A stretch of DNA of 64,000 nt from Astropecten irregularis (Eukaryota; Echinodermata; Asteroidea; Paxillosida; Astropectinidae). The DNA lies in the NCBI GenBank assembly GCA_963971285.1, contig OZ020248.1, positions 13,826,001 through 13,890,000 on the forward strand, read 5' to 3'. The notes under the pieces were generated by a model, which was given only the letters and a program-made list of their open reading frames with translations, was not told where the DNA came from and made no database searches. Positions within the stretch are counted from its first letter, which is position 1. Each line of letters opens with the position of its first letter. Shown piece by piece: positions 1 through 10,874 of the stretch. The position numbers and the translations under genes are program-made.

Positions 1-104
1 CATTCTTCTCTACACCTTGGCTGTTTTCTACCTTTGATCTTGCCTACCTACCCCCTGACCCATATTTGTCTGACCACACTTACCATCCCCACTCTCCCTT
101 ATCC

Positions 105-407
105 CCCTCTTTTGTCCTGATCCTCTCATCCATTTATGTGTATCTTTACTTGCATATGTTCTTGTCCACTTGTCATTTAGCCTTCCAGTAGTATAGACAC
201 GTCCTCAGACCTGGGGGTCGATTTTGTAGCTGGGTCGTACTTCCATATATGTTTGTGCACAAAATCATTTTCCATATATATAAAAAGTGAAAACCTGGGG
301 GGGGGGGTTAAACCCCCCCCCCCCCCCCCGATCTACGCCAATGTAGCCTTCCATAAAGATCTTGCTATGATCAAAACATGTCAGGCCCTCCTAACTCCAA
401 GCATTTA
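105..407 (+). mobile_element. interspersed repeat R, copy 1, split by an insertion
   Basis: Both halves match the uninterrupted copy at 5719-5837 (CTCTCATCCATTTATGTG, then the CCCTCCTAACTC tail). Between them lies a 156-bp insert flanked by TAGCCTTCCA on each side. Confidence 0.6.
188..343. mobile_element. 156-bp insert with 10-bp target duplication
   Basis: Flanked by TAGCCTTCCA at 178-187 and 344-353, and sits inside repeat R. It contains long G and C homopolymers around TTAAA. Class unknown. Confidence 0.55.
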
Positions 408-904
408 CAAAAAATTACATGGAAGTCCTCAGACGGGCACAACAGAGCCAAACAAGGCAAGTCATGTTCATGTAAGTGTCCATGTATGAGCTGTCAAATG
501 TAATGTAACAGAAACAGCACAGAGAACCTGAAACAGTGTAAACTGTTGATCAAGAAAACCCAGAATGGCAGTCCAACATTCCGCCTGTTCAAACCAAAAT
601 ATGGGCCCAATTGGAATATGATGACATGTTATGTTGCCCCGGTAAGACTCCAGGCAAAATAGTACAGAAAGCAGAAGACTGGAAGAGCTTCTAGCTCTGC
701 AATCGGTGACGTTAGGGAATGACAAATGACGTCAGAGAATGACAATGACGTCAAAGAATGACAATCAAGAATTCAATAACAAAGACACACATTCTGTTGG
801 GACTGAAATACGATAGCGGTGAGCGAGATGGTGAGCAGTTACAACTCAGGAAAAAACTCGGGACAAAAACCAGTAATTGCCATACGATTGTAGACTGGAT
901 GGCC

Positions 905-1139
905 TTAAAGGCATAATACATGATTGGTATTAAGATCACAGAGCAGCACTCACACTTTGTCTAATCCAGCATGTGCACGAAATGATAAACCTGTGAAAAT
1001 TTGAGCTCAATCGGACATCTGAGTCACGAGCAAATAGCAAAAACCAGACTTAATTTTTCTTATAAAACATTAAGAATGGTTTTGATCTTACCTCGAGATC
1101 AAAACTGTTTTCGGTCTTTGTCATGTACTGTACCTTTAA
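905..1139 (+). mobile_element. T1-B element, shared arm deleted
   Basis: TTAA at both ends. The B arm (cattggtaaaggtcacag-type) is followed by the GATCTTACC centre, then an abrupt jump to the TACAGTACCT end. A non-autonomous TIR element. Confidence 0.7.
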
Positions 1140-1299
1140 CAATATTTTAAAAATAATACCCCGGTAATCATCTGTCATGTTCAAATTTGCAAGAAATCTA
1201 TCCCCCCAAAAACATTGAAAAAAATAGCATTCTTTATAAATCATATTTTGGTAAAGTTGATAGAACAGTTGCAGTCTGTTCATAATTTGATAAATTTTT

Positions 1300-1497
1300 T
1301 CAGCTTTTAAAAGATCAAAAATAAAAGAGAAAAAACTTAAGAAATACTGTGGCTGTTTTTCATTGTTTTCTCAAAAAGTAGGCAATGTATGGGACTGAAA
1401 TTTTCACAGATGACTGTTACTGTATCTGTCTTGATATTTTTGCCCATGAATCTGTATTTCTTCGAAAAAAAACCCAAAAGTATGATACTACCTTTAA
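1300..1497 (-). mobile_element. T1-A half element
   Basis: The central palindrome CTTTTAAAAGATC and the A arm, ending AGTATGATACTACCTTTAA. The shared arm is replaced by degenerate sequence (about 1140-1300) that also appears at 6400-6440. Confidence 0.65.
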
Positions 1498-1754
1498 GGA
1501 TTGAGAATAGAGTGGCTCTGATTTTAATAACAGACAAGATAACCTGAAGGTTAAATCGTTCAAGCGGATAAGATAAATGCTTTCCTGGGAATCAATTTGG
1601 AGTATACAAGTACAAGTGATGCATGGCTGAGCAGTATCAGTCAAGATTGACAATCTTAGCAATCTAGCAGCTACTGTACAACCCAATCAAAGGGGGAAAA
1701 AGCACTACATACCAAGATTAACATTGATTTATACTTAAATACTCCACAATCAAA

Positions 1755-1915
1755 CCAAACAGAGGCCGATTTCACGAAGCAATAAGATTTAATCTTGAGA
1801 TAAGTTGTTCAGTATCACCACAGTGATTTGTATTGTAACATCGCACTATGCTTTAGCAATTACGATTCATTCACACTTAAGATCAATTTTGGCGGTTCGT
1901 GAAATCAGCCCCAGG
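1755..1915. mobile_element. short interspersed repeat E, copy 1
   Basis: CGATTTCACGAAGCAATAAG to GTGAAATCAGCCCC, with imperfect inverted ends. Its interior (TCAGTATCACCACAGTGATT) recurs at 62563-62700. Confidence 0.5.
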
Positions 1916-2177
1916 AATCACGAGTATCAAAGGTTGAAGAACTGTGTAGGCAGCTTGCAACACAGTGGGAAAAAAGATTGAAGATGAGGAACAAATGAAT
2001 AGACCTTTTTTTTGCAACAACACAGCCTGGGTTTATGCTAACCAAGATGGCGGACTATATGGCGAGCCATCAAAGCCAAGCAAAACCGTATCACCACAAT
2101 TTGTACACAATATTGCATAATTTGAAACATTCAAAGATATTGCTGAATGTAATGAACACAACACAAACAATGGTGGT

Positions 2178-2371
2178 ACAGTGGAAAGCCACTATAACGA
2201 TGTCTGCTATACCGAACATTTGGCTATACCAAACATCATCCTTAGCGGGCTCCCAATTTCTGTCTACAATGTATAGGCCTGTGCCTAACATTGTTCACTA
2301 TAACGAACGACCACTGTCACAAAAAATCTCTGCGCATCCCTGCATGTTTGTTATAGTGGTGTTCCATGGTA
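2178..2371. mobile_element. pogo/Tigger-like MITE N, copy 1
   Basis: TA-CAGTGGAAAGCC to GGTGTTCCATGG-TA inverted ends with TA on each side. Related copies lie at 44805, 51783 and 63565, and a fragment at 29040. Class assignment comes from the end motif and TA flanks only. Confidence 0.55.
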
Positions 2372-3471
2372 CATGTATTTTGTACAGGTAGGCCTATGAA
2401 AAGTTTGCTAAAATGTTGAATTAAGTTGCATATTCTGTAAAGAAAATGAAAAACTTTGCAACATTTGGCCTTCCATGCCAACAATCAGTGGTTCTTTGTA
2501 TTAAAACAAAGGAAAGGTCTGTAGAGATTTTCCTGCATTTTGCAAATTCCAGTCAATATAATTGCAAACAGAAGATAGATATTACATGATTCACGAATTA
2601 GATTCCCTAATTCTCTCCCTATTCAACGCCAGAAGTCCTTCATTTCCAATGACCACTTTGCAAAAAAAATCCTCATTAAGTATATGGACAGGTTGTGTGA
2701 TTACAATGTAGCGAAGCGGAATGCAATTTGTTCTTTCCGTCCGACTAACCAATGAAAGATGATTGCGCCTTGTCACGCCACGCCACGCGGCCACAAATAA
2801 ACCCCCTAAAATGTCATCATTTTGCAGGGCAAATAAGGAGGAACTGAGTCCAATCCTGCAAAGTGCTTATTGAGCAAGTTTGACCCAATTATACGAGAAC
2901 TGAAATTCAATTGCGGAGGATGACATTTTACAAGACTAGATCGAGAGCTTAACCGGAGAACGGTAGAGAGGATTGGCTTCCATTAAAAAATAAATGGCAA
3001 CAAATAGAATTTTCCTTTATTGGCTCGCTCTTCGCGTATTGATTGATTTACAGAATAAAGAGAAGAAACGTGCATCAGGAGGGATGCTGTGTTGATATAT
3101 TACCGTCTTTCAGGAACACGTGTAGGTGGATAAAGTTCTTGGGAGAAAAACACAAAAGACTCCACACGTACACTTAGTGCACAAGACTTCTACCCGTATT
3201 CTTTCTATTCAAATCTTTAGACATCTGATTTGTAAAGCGTTTTGTTCTCGCAAAAAGCAACCAATAAATACAACATTTCTCCCTTTTTTCCCTCCTTTTT
3301 TAGGGAGGGGGAGGCAAGATAATAAATGCTTTTCACCAGCACATAGCATCACACAATTAATATCGAACCCTGAGGCGAGTTTGGAAAAACAAACAACACC
3401 TAAAAAGTCAAACAGCGTCTTCAAAAAAGCCAATCTATTCCAGCTCCTTCAACAAAAGAGGTATCATCAAA
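2372..3471. other. gene-free stretch
   Basis: No supported gene. Short open frames on both strands lack splice context or recognisable domains. I see no clear repeat boundary. Confidence 0.5.
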
Positions 3472-3858
3472 ACAGAAATGAACATCAACAAATCAAATAA
3501 ACGGCAGGAATATAACAAGAAGCGCATCTTCATTTGTCAAAACAATGGCCAATCACTTTGGCAATTACACTGTACACGTACCGTACCTATGGCATTCAAT
3601 ACAATCTCATGAGTTCTAATTCACTCAATTCATTTCAGACTAACGTACCCAAACAGAAATGTTCACAGATTTTACGTAAAACAGAAATGAACATCAAAAA
3701 TAAAAAAACCACAGGAATATAACAAGAAGCGCATCTTCAACACAATGGCCAATCACTTTGGCAATTACACTGTGCACGTAGTCACGTACTCATGATTTCT
3801 AATTCACTCAACTCATTTCAGACTAACGTACCCAAACAGAAATGTTCACAGATTTTTA
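3472..3858 (+). repeat. two-unit tandem duplication, period 209 bp
   Basis: Unit 1 is 3472-3680 and unit 2 is 3681-3858. Both run from ACAGAAATGAACATCAA through ATAACAAGAAGCGCATCTTC to CCCAAACAGAAATGTTCACA. The second flows straight into a T1-B element. Confidence 0.75.
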
Positions 3859-4168
3859 ATACATATAACTTTCAGGATATGAAGATGATGATCGCAGAAA
3901 CATACCGTTCAAACATTTCCGCCTTAAATGCTATATTTATCTAGAAATTAGTCAAACAAAGACCGAAAACAGTTTTGATCTCAAAATAAGATCAAAACCA
4001 TTCATCATGTTTTATAAGAAAAATTGAGACATGTTTTCGGTATTTTCTCATGACTCAGATGTCCGATTGAGCTGAAATTTTCAGAGGTTTATTATTTCAC
4101 GTACATGCTGGATTAGACAAAGTGTCAGTGCTGTTCTGTGACCTTTACCAATCATATTATACCTTTAA
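3829..4168 (-). mobile_element. T1-B element
   Basis: Shared arm (CAGAAATGTTCACAGATTTT), GATCTCAAAATAAGATC centre, B arm and TACCTTTAA end. The left terminal repeat is lost at the tandem-duplication junction. Confidence 0.75.
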
Positions 4169-4226
4169 CAAACTGTATGAATATGAAAGCTGAATAAAAC
4201 AAAACACGTTTGGTAAGGTCATTTAC

Positions 4227-4403
4227 CTGCATGAGTAATGGCGTCCATGTTGGTCAGCAAACGTGAAGAGGTTGGTCTCGGCGGAGCGACTGATATTTTG
4301 CACGTTGGTATTATACTTGACATTCAACCGTAGTTTCTTTGTGTAGTCATTGAGATACTGGACATACACGTCAGCATTAGGGAAGAAATCCTTGGAATAA
4401 TAT
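4227..4403 (-). CDS. FOXRED2: FOXRED2 coding exon 2
   Basis: 177 nt between a TTGCAG acceptor and a GTAAAT donor. The translation [18 protein letters not shown] continues the oxidoreductase fold. A long open frame upstream of the acceptor is intronic. Confidence 0.85.
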
Positions 4404-5324
4404 CTGCAATCCAAATACAAGAACCAAATCCCAATCAGTCGAGATTTCTCATTGTTTACAATAGCTTTAAGAAGTATATGCAGTGACTGTACAATCAACC
4501 TGAGGCCAATTTTATAGAGCTGCTTAAGCACCAAAATTGGCTTAAGCACCAAACACCTTGGTAAATAAAATCAGTATGCCAGCCAAAATTCATTGTAAAT
4601 GTTATGCTCAGTAAACAATGGTCGAAAACAAGCCAAAAGCAGTAAACATCACATGAAAACTTGGTTGGCAATCCTGTTTGATCAAGGAAGACATTTCATG
4701 CTTAAGCAAATTTTGCGCTTTTAAAAGCAGCTCTATGAAAATTGGCTCCAGGTCTTTTCTGAAATATTTGCTTCGTTTTCCTGAAAATTTGAAGAGGAAC
4801 GCTCGGTAAATATCAACCCAATGTGAATGCGATATCTGTAAATAGACACTAGAACTTGGAGTTTGTTAAAATAAATAGACTTGGACTGTGACAAGTGTCC
4901 TTCTCGTCTTCAAATGATCAAATGATGTGGAGGGACTATTTGTTAAAGGGAAAGATTTTATAGTCAATCGTAAAATGAAATATACTTACTTCAAGAGTAA
5001 TGATTCATCGTCGCTGAGCAATGAGTTCCAATCGTGTCGGAGGTTGAATTCTTTGTTCGTTTTGCCGGTGTGTCTTTTATTGATGCTGATCAGCTTGCGA
5101 TGTCGTGGATACGTCTGGAAGAAGGAACCACTCACGTTGGCTCTCTCCAGTATGACGTAATCGCGGCCGGCACGATCTAGAAAGAAGCCCATTTGGAGAC
5201 CGGACGGACCGGCTCCAACGATGCAGTACTGCCAGGATTGTGGGTCTGCGTTAGTTTGGCAACTAACACGACGACTACTGGACAGTACTGCAACGATCAC
5301 CAGCAGATAAATGCACGATGTCAT
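4227..5324 (-). CDS. FOXRED2: FOXRED2, first two coding exons (partial)
   Basis: FAD-dependent oxidoreductase domain-containing protein 2, known in vertebrates as an ER-luminal flavoprotein linked to ER-associated degradation. The start at 5324 opens a hydrophobic signal-peptide-like stretch (residues 1-22). A dinucleotide-binding GxGxxG motif follows (GAGPSG, residues 37-42), then the family-typical blocks [17 protein letters not shown] and [11 protein letters not shown]. Exon 1 is 4990-5324 with a GTAAGT donor. Exon 2 is 4227-4403, with acceptor TTGCAG and donor GTAAAT, and gives [15 protein letters not shown]. The phases agree (111 codons plus 2 nt, then 1 nt completing Lys). The family is about 680 residues long, so only about a quarter is present. 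I found no further exon between 1 and 4226, so the rest is probably left of the window. Recognition rests on remembered family blocks, not a search. Confidence 0.88.
4503..4749. mobile_element. MITE D, copy 1 (FOXRED2 intron 1)
   Basis: Inverted ends AGGCCAATTTTATAGAGCTG and CAGCTCTATGAAAATTGGCT, about 245 bp. Other copies are at 13958, 15788, 47344, 49577 and 61777. Confidence 0.7.
4990..5324 (-). CDS. FOXRED2: FOXRED2 coding exon 1
   Basis: Signal peptide and FAD-binding GAGPSG motif. It ends at a consensus GTAAGT donor (plus-strand ACTTAC at 4984-4989). Confidence 0.88.
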
Positions 5325-5365
5325 GATGAGGTTGCGTCTAACGAAACGTGTACTACGTCAAGGCA

Positions 5366-5374
5366 CTTTATATA
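5366..5374 (-). promoter_or_regulatory. possible TATA box of FOXRED2
   Basis: On the minus strand TATATAAAG lies about 42 bp upstream of the FOXRED2 start codon. If used, transcription would begin around 5340 and leave a very short 5' leader. A motif match only; an upstream non-coding exon is not excluded. Confidence 0.35.
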
Positions 5375-5493
5375 GCGTAAAGGTCTGAAAAATATCAAGA
5401 AAAGCAAAACAAAAACAAAATATCACTATTAGAATTTCAAATGATATCGATACACTTAATGATACTGTTGACCTTGTACAGGGTTTCTCCTGA

Positions 5494-5608
5494 TAACTTA
5501 TTGATTTCTTTTAAAGCCATTTTTCCCTGTATTAACTTACTTTTTATTGTAACAATACAAAATAAGTTAATACAGGGAAAAATGGCTTTAAAAGAAACCA
5601 ATAAGTTA
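5494..5608. repeat. foldback repeat, 46-bp arms
   Basis: TAACTTATTGATTTCTTTTA and onward pairs with TAAAAGAAACCAATAAGTTA (one mismatch noticed) around a 23-nt loop. About 120 bp upstream of the FOXRED2 TATA candidate. Confidence 0.8.
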
Positions 5609-5718
5609 ATTTCAAATGAAAATTAGTTCAAATTCAGAGAATTTTTTTTTATCATGTCGATTAAGGGAGACGTTGAAGAGTTTCCCTAGTCACTCTGAAC
5701 CTGACCCCCCCCCCTTTC

Positions 5719-5837
5719 TCTGATCCTCTCATCCATTTATGTGTATTTTTATTTGCATGTTCTTGTACTCTTGTCATTTTGCCTTTGAGAAAGATCCTGC
5801 TAGGATCGAAATGCCATGCCCTCCTAACTCTAAGCAT
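5719..5837 (+). mobile_element. interspersed repeat R, copy 2
   Basis: CTGATCCTCTCATCCATTTA to CCCTCCTAACTCTAAGCATT, including GAGAAAGATCCTGCTAGGAT. Copies are at 105-407 (split) and 45003-45085 (3' part). Family not recognised. Confidence 0.6.
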
Positions 5838-5929
5838 TAAATTTAATTCAAATTGATTGCAGATCTATGCAGTTTTTACTGATAATGCAACACAAACATA
5901 AATTTTTCATCTGTACTCTTTTTCTTTAA

Positions 5930-6457
5930 TTAAAGGTACATGTACATGTATAGTCATACTTTGGTAAGAAACCAAAACATACATGTAGTATTCACAGAGT
6001 ATACAGATAGCCCTGGTAGAAACATACCATTAAAATGTTTCCGCCTCAAATACTATATTTTTCCAGAAATGAGTCAAACAAAATACAGAAAACAGTTGTG
6101 ATAGATCCGAGATCAAAACCACACAAAATTGTACAATTAGGCCTACCTCAAAATTAAGACAGTATTTCGCTGTTTTCTGCTGTTTCGAATGATCAATAGC
6201 GCTCCGCACTTACGCTAAAAATAGCACCGGATCTCAGAAAAACATTGCAACCATGCACGTGCGTGGGTGTGCGCGTCCATGTACACTACGCGTGTGAGAC
6301 AATGTTTGTCTGACAGCCGGGGATTTTGTGACGTCATTAGTGCGGAGCGCAATTGAACTGAATATTGTACAGGTTAGTTTTCATTCCATGATAAATCCAA
6401 TTATGAACAGACCGCAGCTGTTCTATCAACTTTACATAATTACGATAGTACCTTTAA
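5930..6457 (-). mobile_element. degenerate T1 element split by a nested MITE
   Basis: TTAA at each end, AGGTAC start and GATAGTACCT end. The shared arm is readable (CCTGGTAGAAACATACCATT). Interrupted at 6195-6352. Confidence 0.65.
6195..6352. mobile_element. AGCGCTCCGCAC MITE, copy 1
   Basis: Inverted ends AATAGCGCTCCGCACT and AGTGCGGAGCGCAATT with GTTTGTCTGACAGCC and a TGACGTCA palindrome inside. Copies are at 36659 and 47828. It lies inside a T1 element, so it inserted later. Confidence 0.8.
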
Positions 6458-7210
6458 AGTTTAAATACATATGCTGCACAGGGAAGATAAAATGCTTATG
6501 AATGCATTTGTTAGAGGAGAATTTAAATTCAGGTCAATTGATTTACACAACATGTAGAACTTTTTAGAGGTTTTACTTATAATGCAAAAGACAAAATAAA
6601 TCTTTTATTTGTACTCTTTTTCTTGCAACATGCTGCACATAGAAAATTGAAAATGTTTAAATTCACATTTGTTAGAGTAGAATAAAAACAAATCGGGTGA
6701 ATTGATTTCGAAAAATGGATATTTTATGTTAAATATTTTGTACACATTAAACAACAGCCTTCAAAATGTATGTACATGGCAATAATTTTCTGATGGTTTT
6801 TGGCCTTGGTCATTCTTTAGAATGCTTCCGGATAATTTTCCATGAAAATGAAATTAAAGTGCCCTTTTAAGCAGACAAGTGGCCTTGCCAATCGGCAAAG
6901 TCAATTTCTAGGCCTGATAATGCCTGTAACAATCAATGCACAGAACACTGATATTTACTGGGTGATACTTTTTTTCTTAAGTGTAGCTTCGGGCATTCCA
7001 ATCACAGAGAGTTGCTCTACATTTCCTGTGGGTATCCGCTACATACACAATTATCCTCTATCAGTTTTAATTTGAAATCCTTTAAATCTTCTAATTTGTT
7101 TGACAAAAGCTATGAATAAGTATTTAAATCATGATCAATAGTTTGCAAGGATATTTGAAAAAAAATATGCAGACAAAAAATCATGGCAAAAAATATTAAT
7201 ACTTTTTTAA

Positions 7211-7855
7211 AGGTGCTTTTAAAGGTGGTACCATCCAATTTGACAGAAATCTTCACAGATTTACCTAACTTACAGGGTACAAAGATGGTGATGGTTGAAA
7301 CATATTGACTGTTACAATTTTTCTACTTGAAAATGCTGTATTTATCTAGAAAAAAAAAGAGTAAAACCAAAGAACCCGCCCCCACCACCCAAAAGAAAAC
7401 CAACAACAAAAACCAACAACAAAAAACATCAAAAATTTTGATTTCAGGGAGACAAAATCTTCAGTGAATAGGTTTGAAAATACAACAAAACACACCAAAA
7501 CAGAAATCTGCACAGATTTACCTGTAAATTACAAGATGTAAAATGTTGTGATGGTAGAATCATATTGTTAAAAATGTTCTGCCTAAAATGCTTCATAATT
7601 TATCCAGATTATTCCAGAAAGGAATCAAACAAATTGCCTTTATAAAACAGTTTTGATCTTGGGCATGTCGGGGTGTGATCAAAACTCCTGTGAATAGATT
7701 TTTTTTAAAGACCGTGAGCATTTTTCACTGGTTTTTCTCAAACACTGGACACCGTATAGGACTGGAAATGTCACAGGTGACATTTATTGTTAATTAATAT
7801 CTTTTCATTATGAATCTGCATTTCATTGGCAAAAAGCAAAGTATGATATTGCCTG
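7211..7855 (-). mobile_element. two fused degenerate T1 copies
   Basis: The shared-arm motif GATGGTGATGGTTGAAACAT appears twice (about 7280 and 7540), then GTGATCAAAACTCC and an A-type arm to GTATGATATTGCC. Boundaries are uncertain. Confidence 0.6.
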
Positions 7856-8402
7856 TTGAATACCAATAATGGAAGGCTACACACCTGTTAACCTGCAGAT
7901 AGGCATGATTGATTACATACATGTGGATTGCAATTCAAATGGATTTGATTATTAAAGGTAGTATCATACTTTGGTAGGAAACCAAAACTGAAATGTTCAC
8001 AGATTTACGTTTAACTTACAGGGTATTAAGATAGTGGTGGTAGAAACCTACCGTTAAAATTTTTCCGCCAGAAATGGTGTATTTATCCAGAAAAGAGTAA
8101 CATAACGACCGAAAATCTTTTTGATCTTTTAAAAGATCAAAAATAAAAGAGAAAAGACTTAAGAAATACCGTGGCTGTTTTTCACTGTTTTCTCAAAAAG
8201 TGGGCACCGTATGGGACTGAAAATGTCACGGGTGACTATTATTATTAATTAATATCTTTTAATTATGAATCTGCATTTCATTGGCAAAAAGCAAATTATG
8301 ATATTGCCTGTTGAATATCAATAATGGAAGGCTACACACCTGTTACCCTGCAGATAGGCATGATTGATTACAGGTGGAGTGCAATTCAAATGGATTTGAT
8401 TA
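7752..8402 (+). repeat. 450-bp-period tandem segment
   Basis: The last part of a T1 element plus 95 bp of flank (GGAAGGCTACACACCTGTTA to GGATTTGATTATTAAAGG) occurs at 7752-7954 and again at 8202-8404. The offset is 450 bp. Confidence 0.7.
7952..8308 (-). mobile_element. T1-A element
   Basis: TTAAAGGTAGTATCATAC start, shared arm, CTTTTAAAAGATC centre, diverged A-arm end (ATGATATTGCC). Confidence 0.8.
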
Positions 8403-8758
8403 TTAAAGGTAGTATCATACTTTGGTAAGAGACCAAAACAGAAATCTTCACAGATTTTATACATATAACTTACAGAGTATGAAGATGGTGGTGGTAGAAA
8501 CAAACTGTTAAAATTTATCCAGCAATTAGTAAAACAACGACTGAAAATCTTTTTAATCTTTTTAATCTTTTAAAAGATCAAAAATAAAAGAGAAAAGACT
8601 TAAAAAATACTGTGGCTGTTTTTCACTGTTTTCTCAAAAAGTGGGCACCGTATGGGACTGAAATTTCCACAGATGACTGTTGCTGTATCTGTCTTGGTTA
8701 TTTCTGCCCATGAATCTGTATTTCTTTGATAAAAACCAAAGTATGATACTACCTTCAA
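8403..8758 (-). mobile_element. T1-A element
   Basis: TTAA start, complete shared and A arms, end TACCTTCAA. Abuts the next T1-B copy at a shared TTAA-like site. Confidence 0.82.
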
Positions 8759-9120
8759 AAGGTACAGTACAGGATTGGTAGCATACCCAAATAAGAAATG
8801 TTCACAGATTTACGTATAACTTTCAGGATAAGAAGATGGTGCTGGTAGAAACATACTGTTAAAATATTTTCCCCTGAAATGGTGTATTTATCCAGAAATT
8901 AGTCAAACAAAGACAGGAAACAGTTTTGATCTCGGGGTAAGATCAAAACCATTCTTTATTCTTTATAAGACAAATTGAGTCGGACAATTGAGACGGTTTT
9001 TCGCTATTTTCTCGTGACTCAGATGTCTGATTGAGCTAAAATTATTTCATATACATGCTGGATCAGACAAAGTGTGAGTGCTGTTCTCTGACCTTTACCA
9101 ATCATGTATTATACCTTTGA
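8757..9120 (-). mobile_element. T1-B element
   Basis: AGGTACAGTACAGGATTGG start, shared arm, GATCTCGGGGTAAGATC centre, B arm to ATTATACCTTTGA. Directly follows a T1-A copy. Confidence 0.82.
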
Positions 9121-9730
9121 ATGTAATATGGACAAAATACCTCCAACCTTGATTATAAATAAAATCCAGAAATTAACATATGTCCACAAAAAAAAAAAAA
9201 AATCCTACAAATAACAATACAAACGATCCTAGAAACGAAATACAGATAGGAGGACACTCTTCAAATCGGCATGGCAACGGACGAATCAAGACGCTGGCGT
9301 TATGGCAACCATTTAGTGGTAAAGAGGAGGAAACAAGGCTGGATACGTGGTAGATGACGAGATGAGGGCATCGTATCTTGACTTCCAGGAACTTAAATTT
9401 CAATAGTAATTGGCAATAAATATGACAGGAAATTGAGAGCACTAATGGGGGTGTTTAAACAAACACTCAATCGGGATACTCCTCTTCGTCAAATAATTAA
9501 TCATTCATACACACATACAAGCACCTTAAATAAACATTTTTCCCCGAAGGCAAAATTACAATATATGCAACTCAAATCTTTGACATTTTGTCAAGAAGAG
9601 TAGAGTAGAGTGCTATCTTTTGAACTGTTACGCATTTTTGAGCAGAATCTAAAAATTGTTTGTCTCTTGAACTCAATCTTGAACTGTTTGCACAAGTTTA
9701 GAGTTCAGGGAATAGAGATCTACATGTTTA

Positions 9731-10180
9731 GAAGGCTTTGGCGATTCCAACATTTTCAGAATCGATTCCGATTCCGGGCTGGAATCGCAATTCCACTCGG
9801 AATCGATTCCAATTTTAGCCAGCAAAAATAACATTGAAATAAAGGCAAACTTTTTCAGGAGGTGACGTACGGAATTCATATCGAAACAGCACTATTTGTA
9901 GTTTTTACAAACAAAAGTCAAAACCACAAATTTGTTTTGAAAACACAGACAGTGCCGCATGCGGTTAAAGTTCTTCGATGCTTAAAAATCAGCCAAGGCT
10001 TTATTTCTTTAAAGAATGTCAGAATCGTTTCAGTTGGAATCAAATTTTGGAATCGAAACTCAAAACTCAAAATCGATCAATTCACAGAATTGGTTCCTCA
10101 ACAAAGTGGGATCGCGATACCGATTCCAAATTTCTCATAGAAAATTCTCATCGATTCCAACATGGAATCGCCCAAACCTA
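9731..10180. mobile_element. GAATCGATTCC-rich TIR element
   Basis: Ends GCTTTGGCGATTCCAAC and GGAATCGCCCAAACC are inverted. The interior repeats GAATCGATTCC-type motifs on both sides. It resembles hAT-type MITEs; class is inference. The three overlapping 60-90-residue open frames in it are artefacts. Confidence 0.55.
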
Positions 10181-10220
10181 CACATTACACTGTATCCCAA
10201 TTGATATACAGTACATATCA

Positions 10221-10874
10221 GTAAGGGTAGTATAATACTTTGGTAGCATACTGAAACGGAAATCTTCACAGATTTACCTATAACTTACAAAGTATAAAGA
10301 TGGTGATGATGGTAGAAACATACTGTGAACACTTTTCAGCCTGAAATGCTGCAGTTATCCAGAAAAGAGTAAAACGAATGACCAAATCATTTATTTTTTA
10401 TTTTTTATTTTTTTTTGAGATATTTTCCTTTGGTAACAATTATATCACATTTAATATTTCACGTACCGGAATACAATAACAGAGTCTCCAGAATTTAACT
10501 CAGTCAGTGAAACTGCATTACTTACAAAATTACTGTCAAAGAAATACAGATTTATGGGCCAAAATATATAGAAAGGTACTTTTAAAACAGTCATCTGTGA
10601 AATGTCAAAATTCTATACGGTGGTCACTTATTGAAAAAAAAAACAGTGAAAAACGGCCACAATATTTCTGAAGTCTTTTCATCATTACTTTCAATCTTTA
10701 AAAGATCAAAATTGTTTTTGGTCATTGGTACTCTTTTCTGGATAAATACAGCATTTCAGGCAGAACAATTTGAATGGTACGTTTCTATCATCACCATCTT
10801 TGTACCATGTTAATATATGTAAATCTGTGAAGATTTCTGTTTCAGTATGCTACCAAAGTATGATACTACCTTGA
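10221..10874. mobile_element. composite T1, two shared arms facing each other
   Basis: Starts with a shared arm (CATACTGAAACGGAAATC), then an A/T-rich spacer, then an A arm and a second shared arm ending ACCAAAGTATGATACTACC. Both outer ends are the shared arm. Confidence 0.65.

Noticed and set aside
2035..2391. 118-residue plus-strand frame starting in an ATGGCGG context
   Set aside because: Most of it is a MITE N copy (2178-2371); the opposite strand is open over the same region too.
4404..4552. Extended N-terminal part of the 109-residue minus-strand frame
   Set aside because: It lies upstream of the TTGCAG acceptor and does not match the FOXRED2 family; it is intron read-through.
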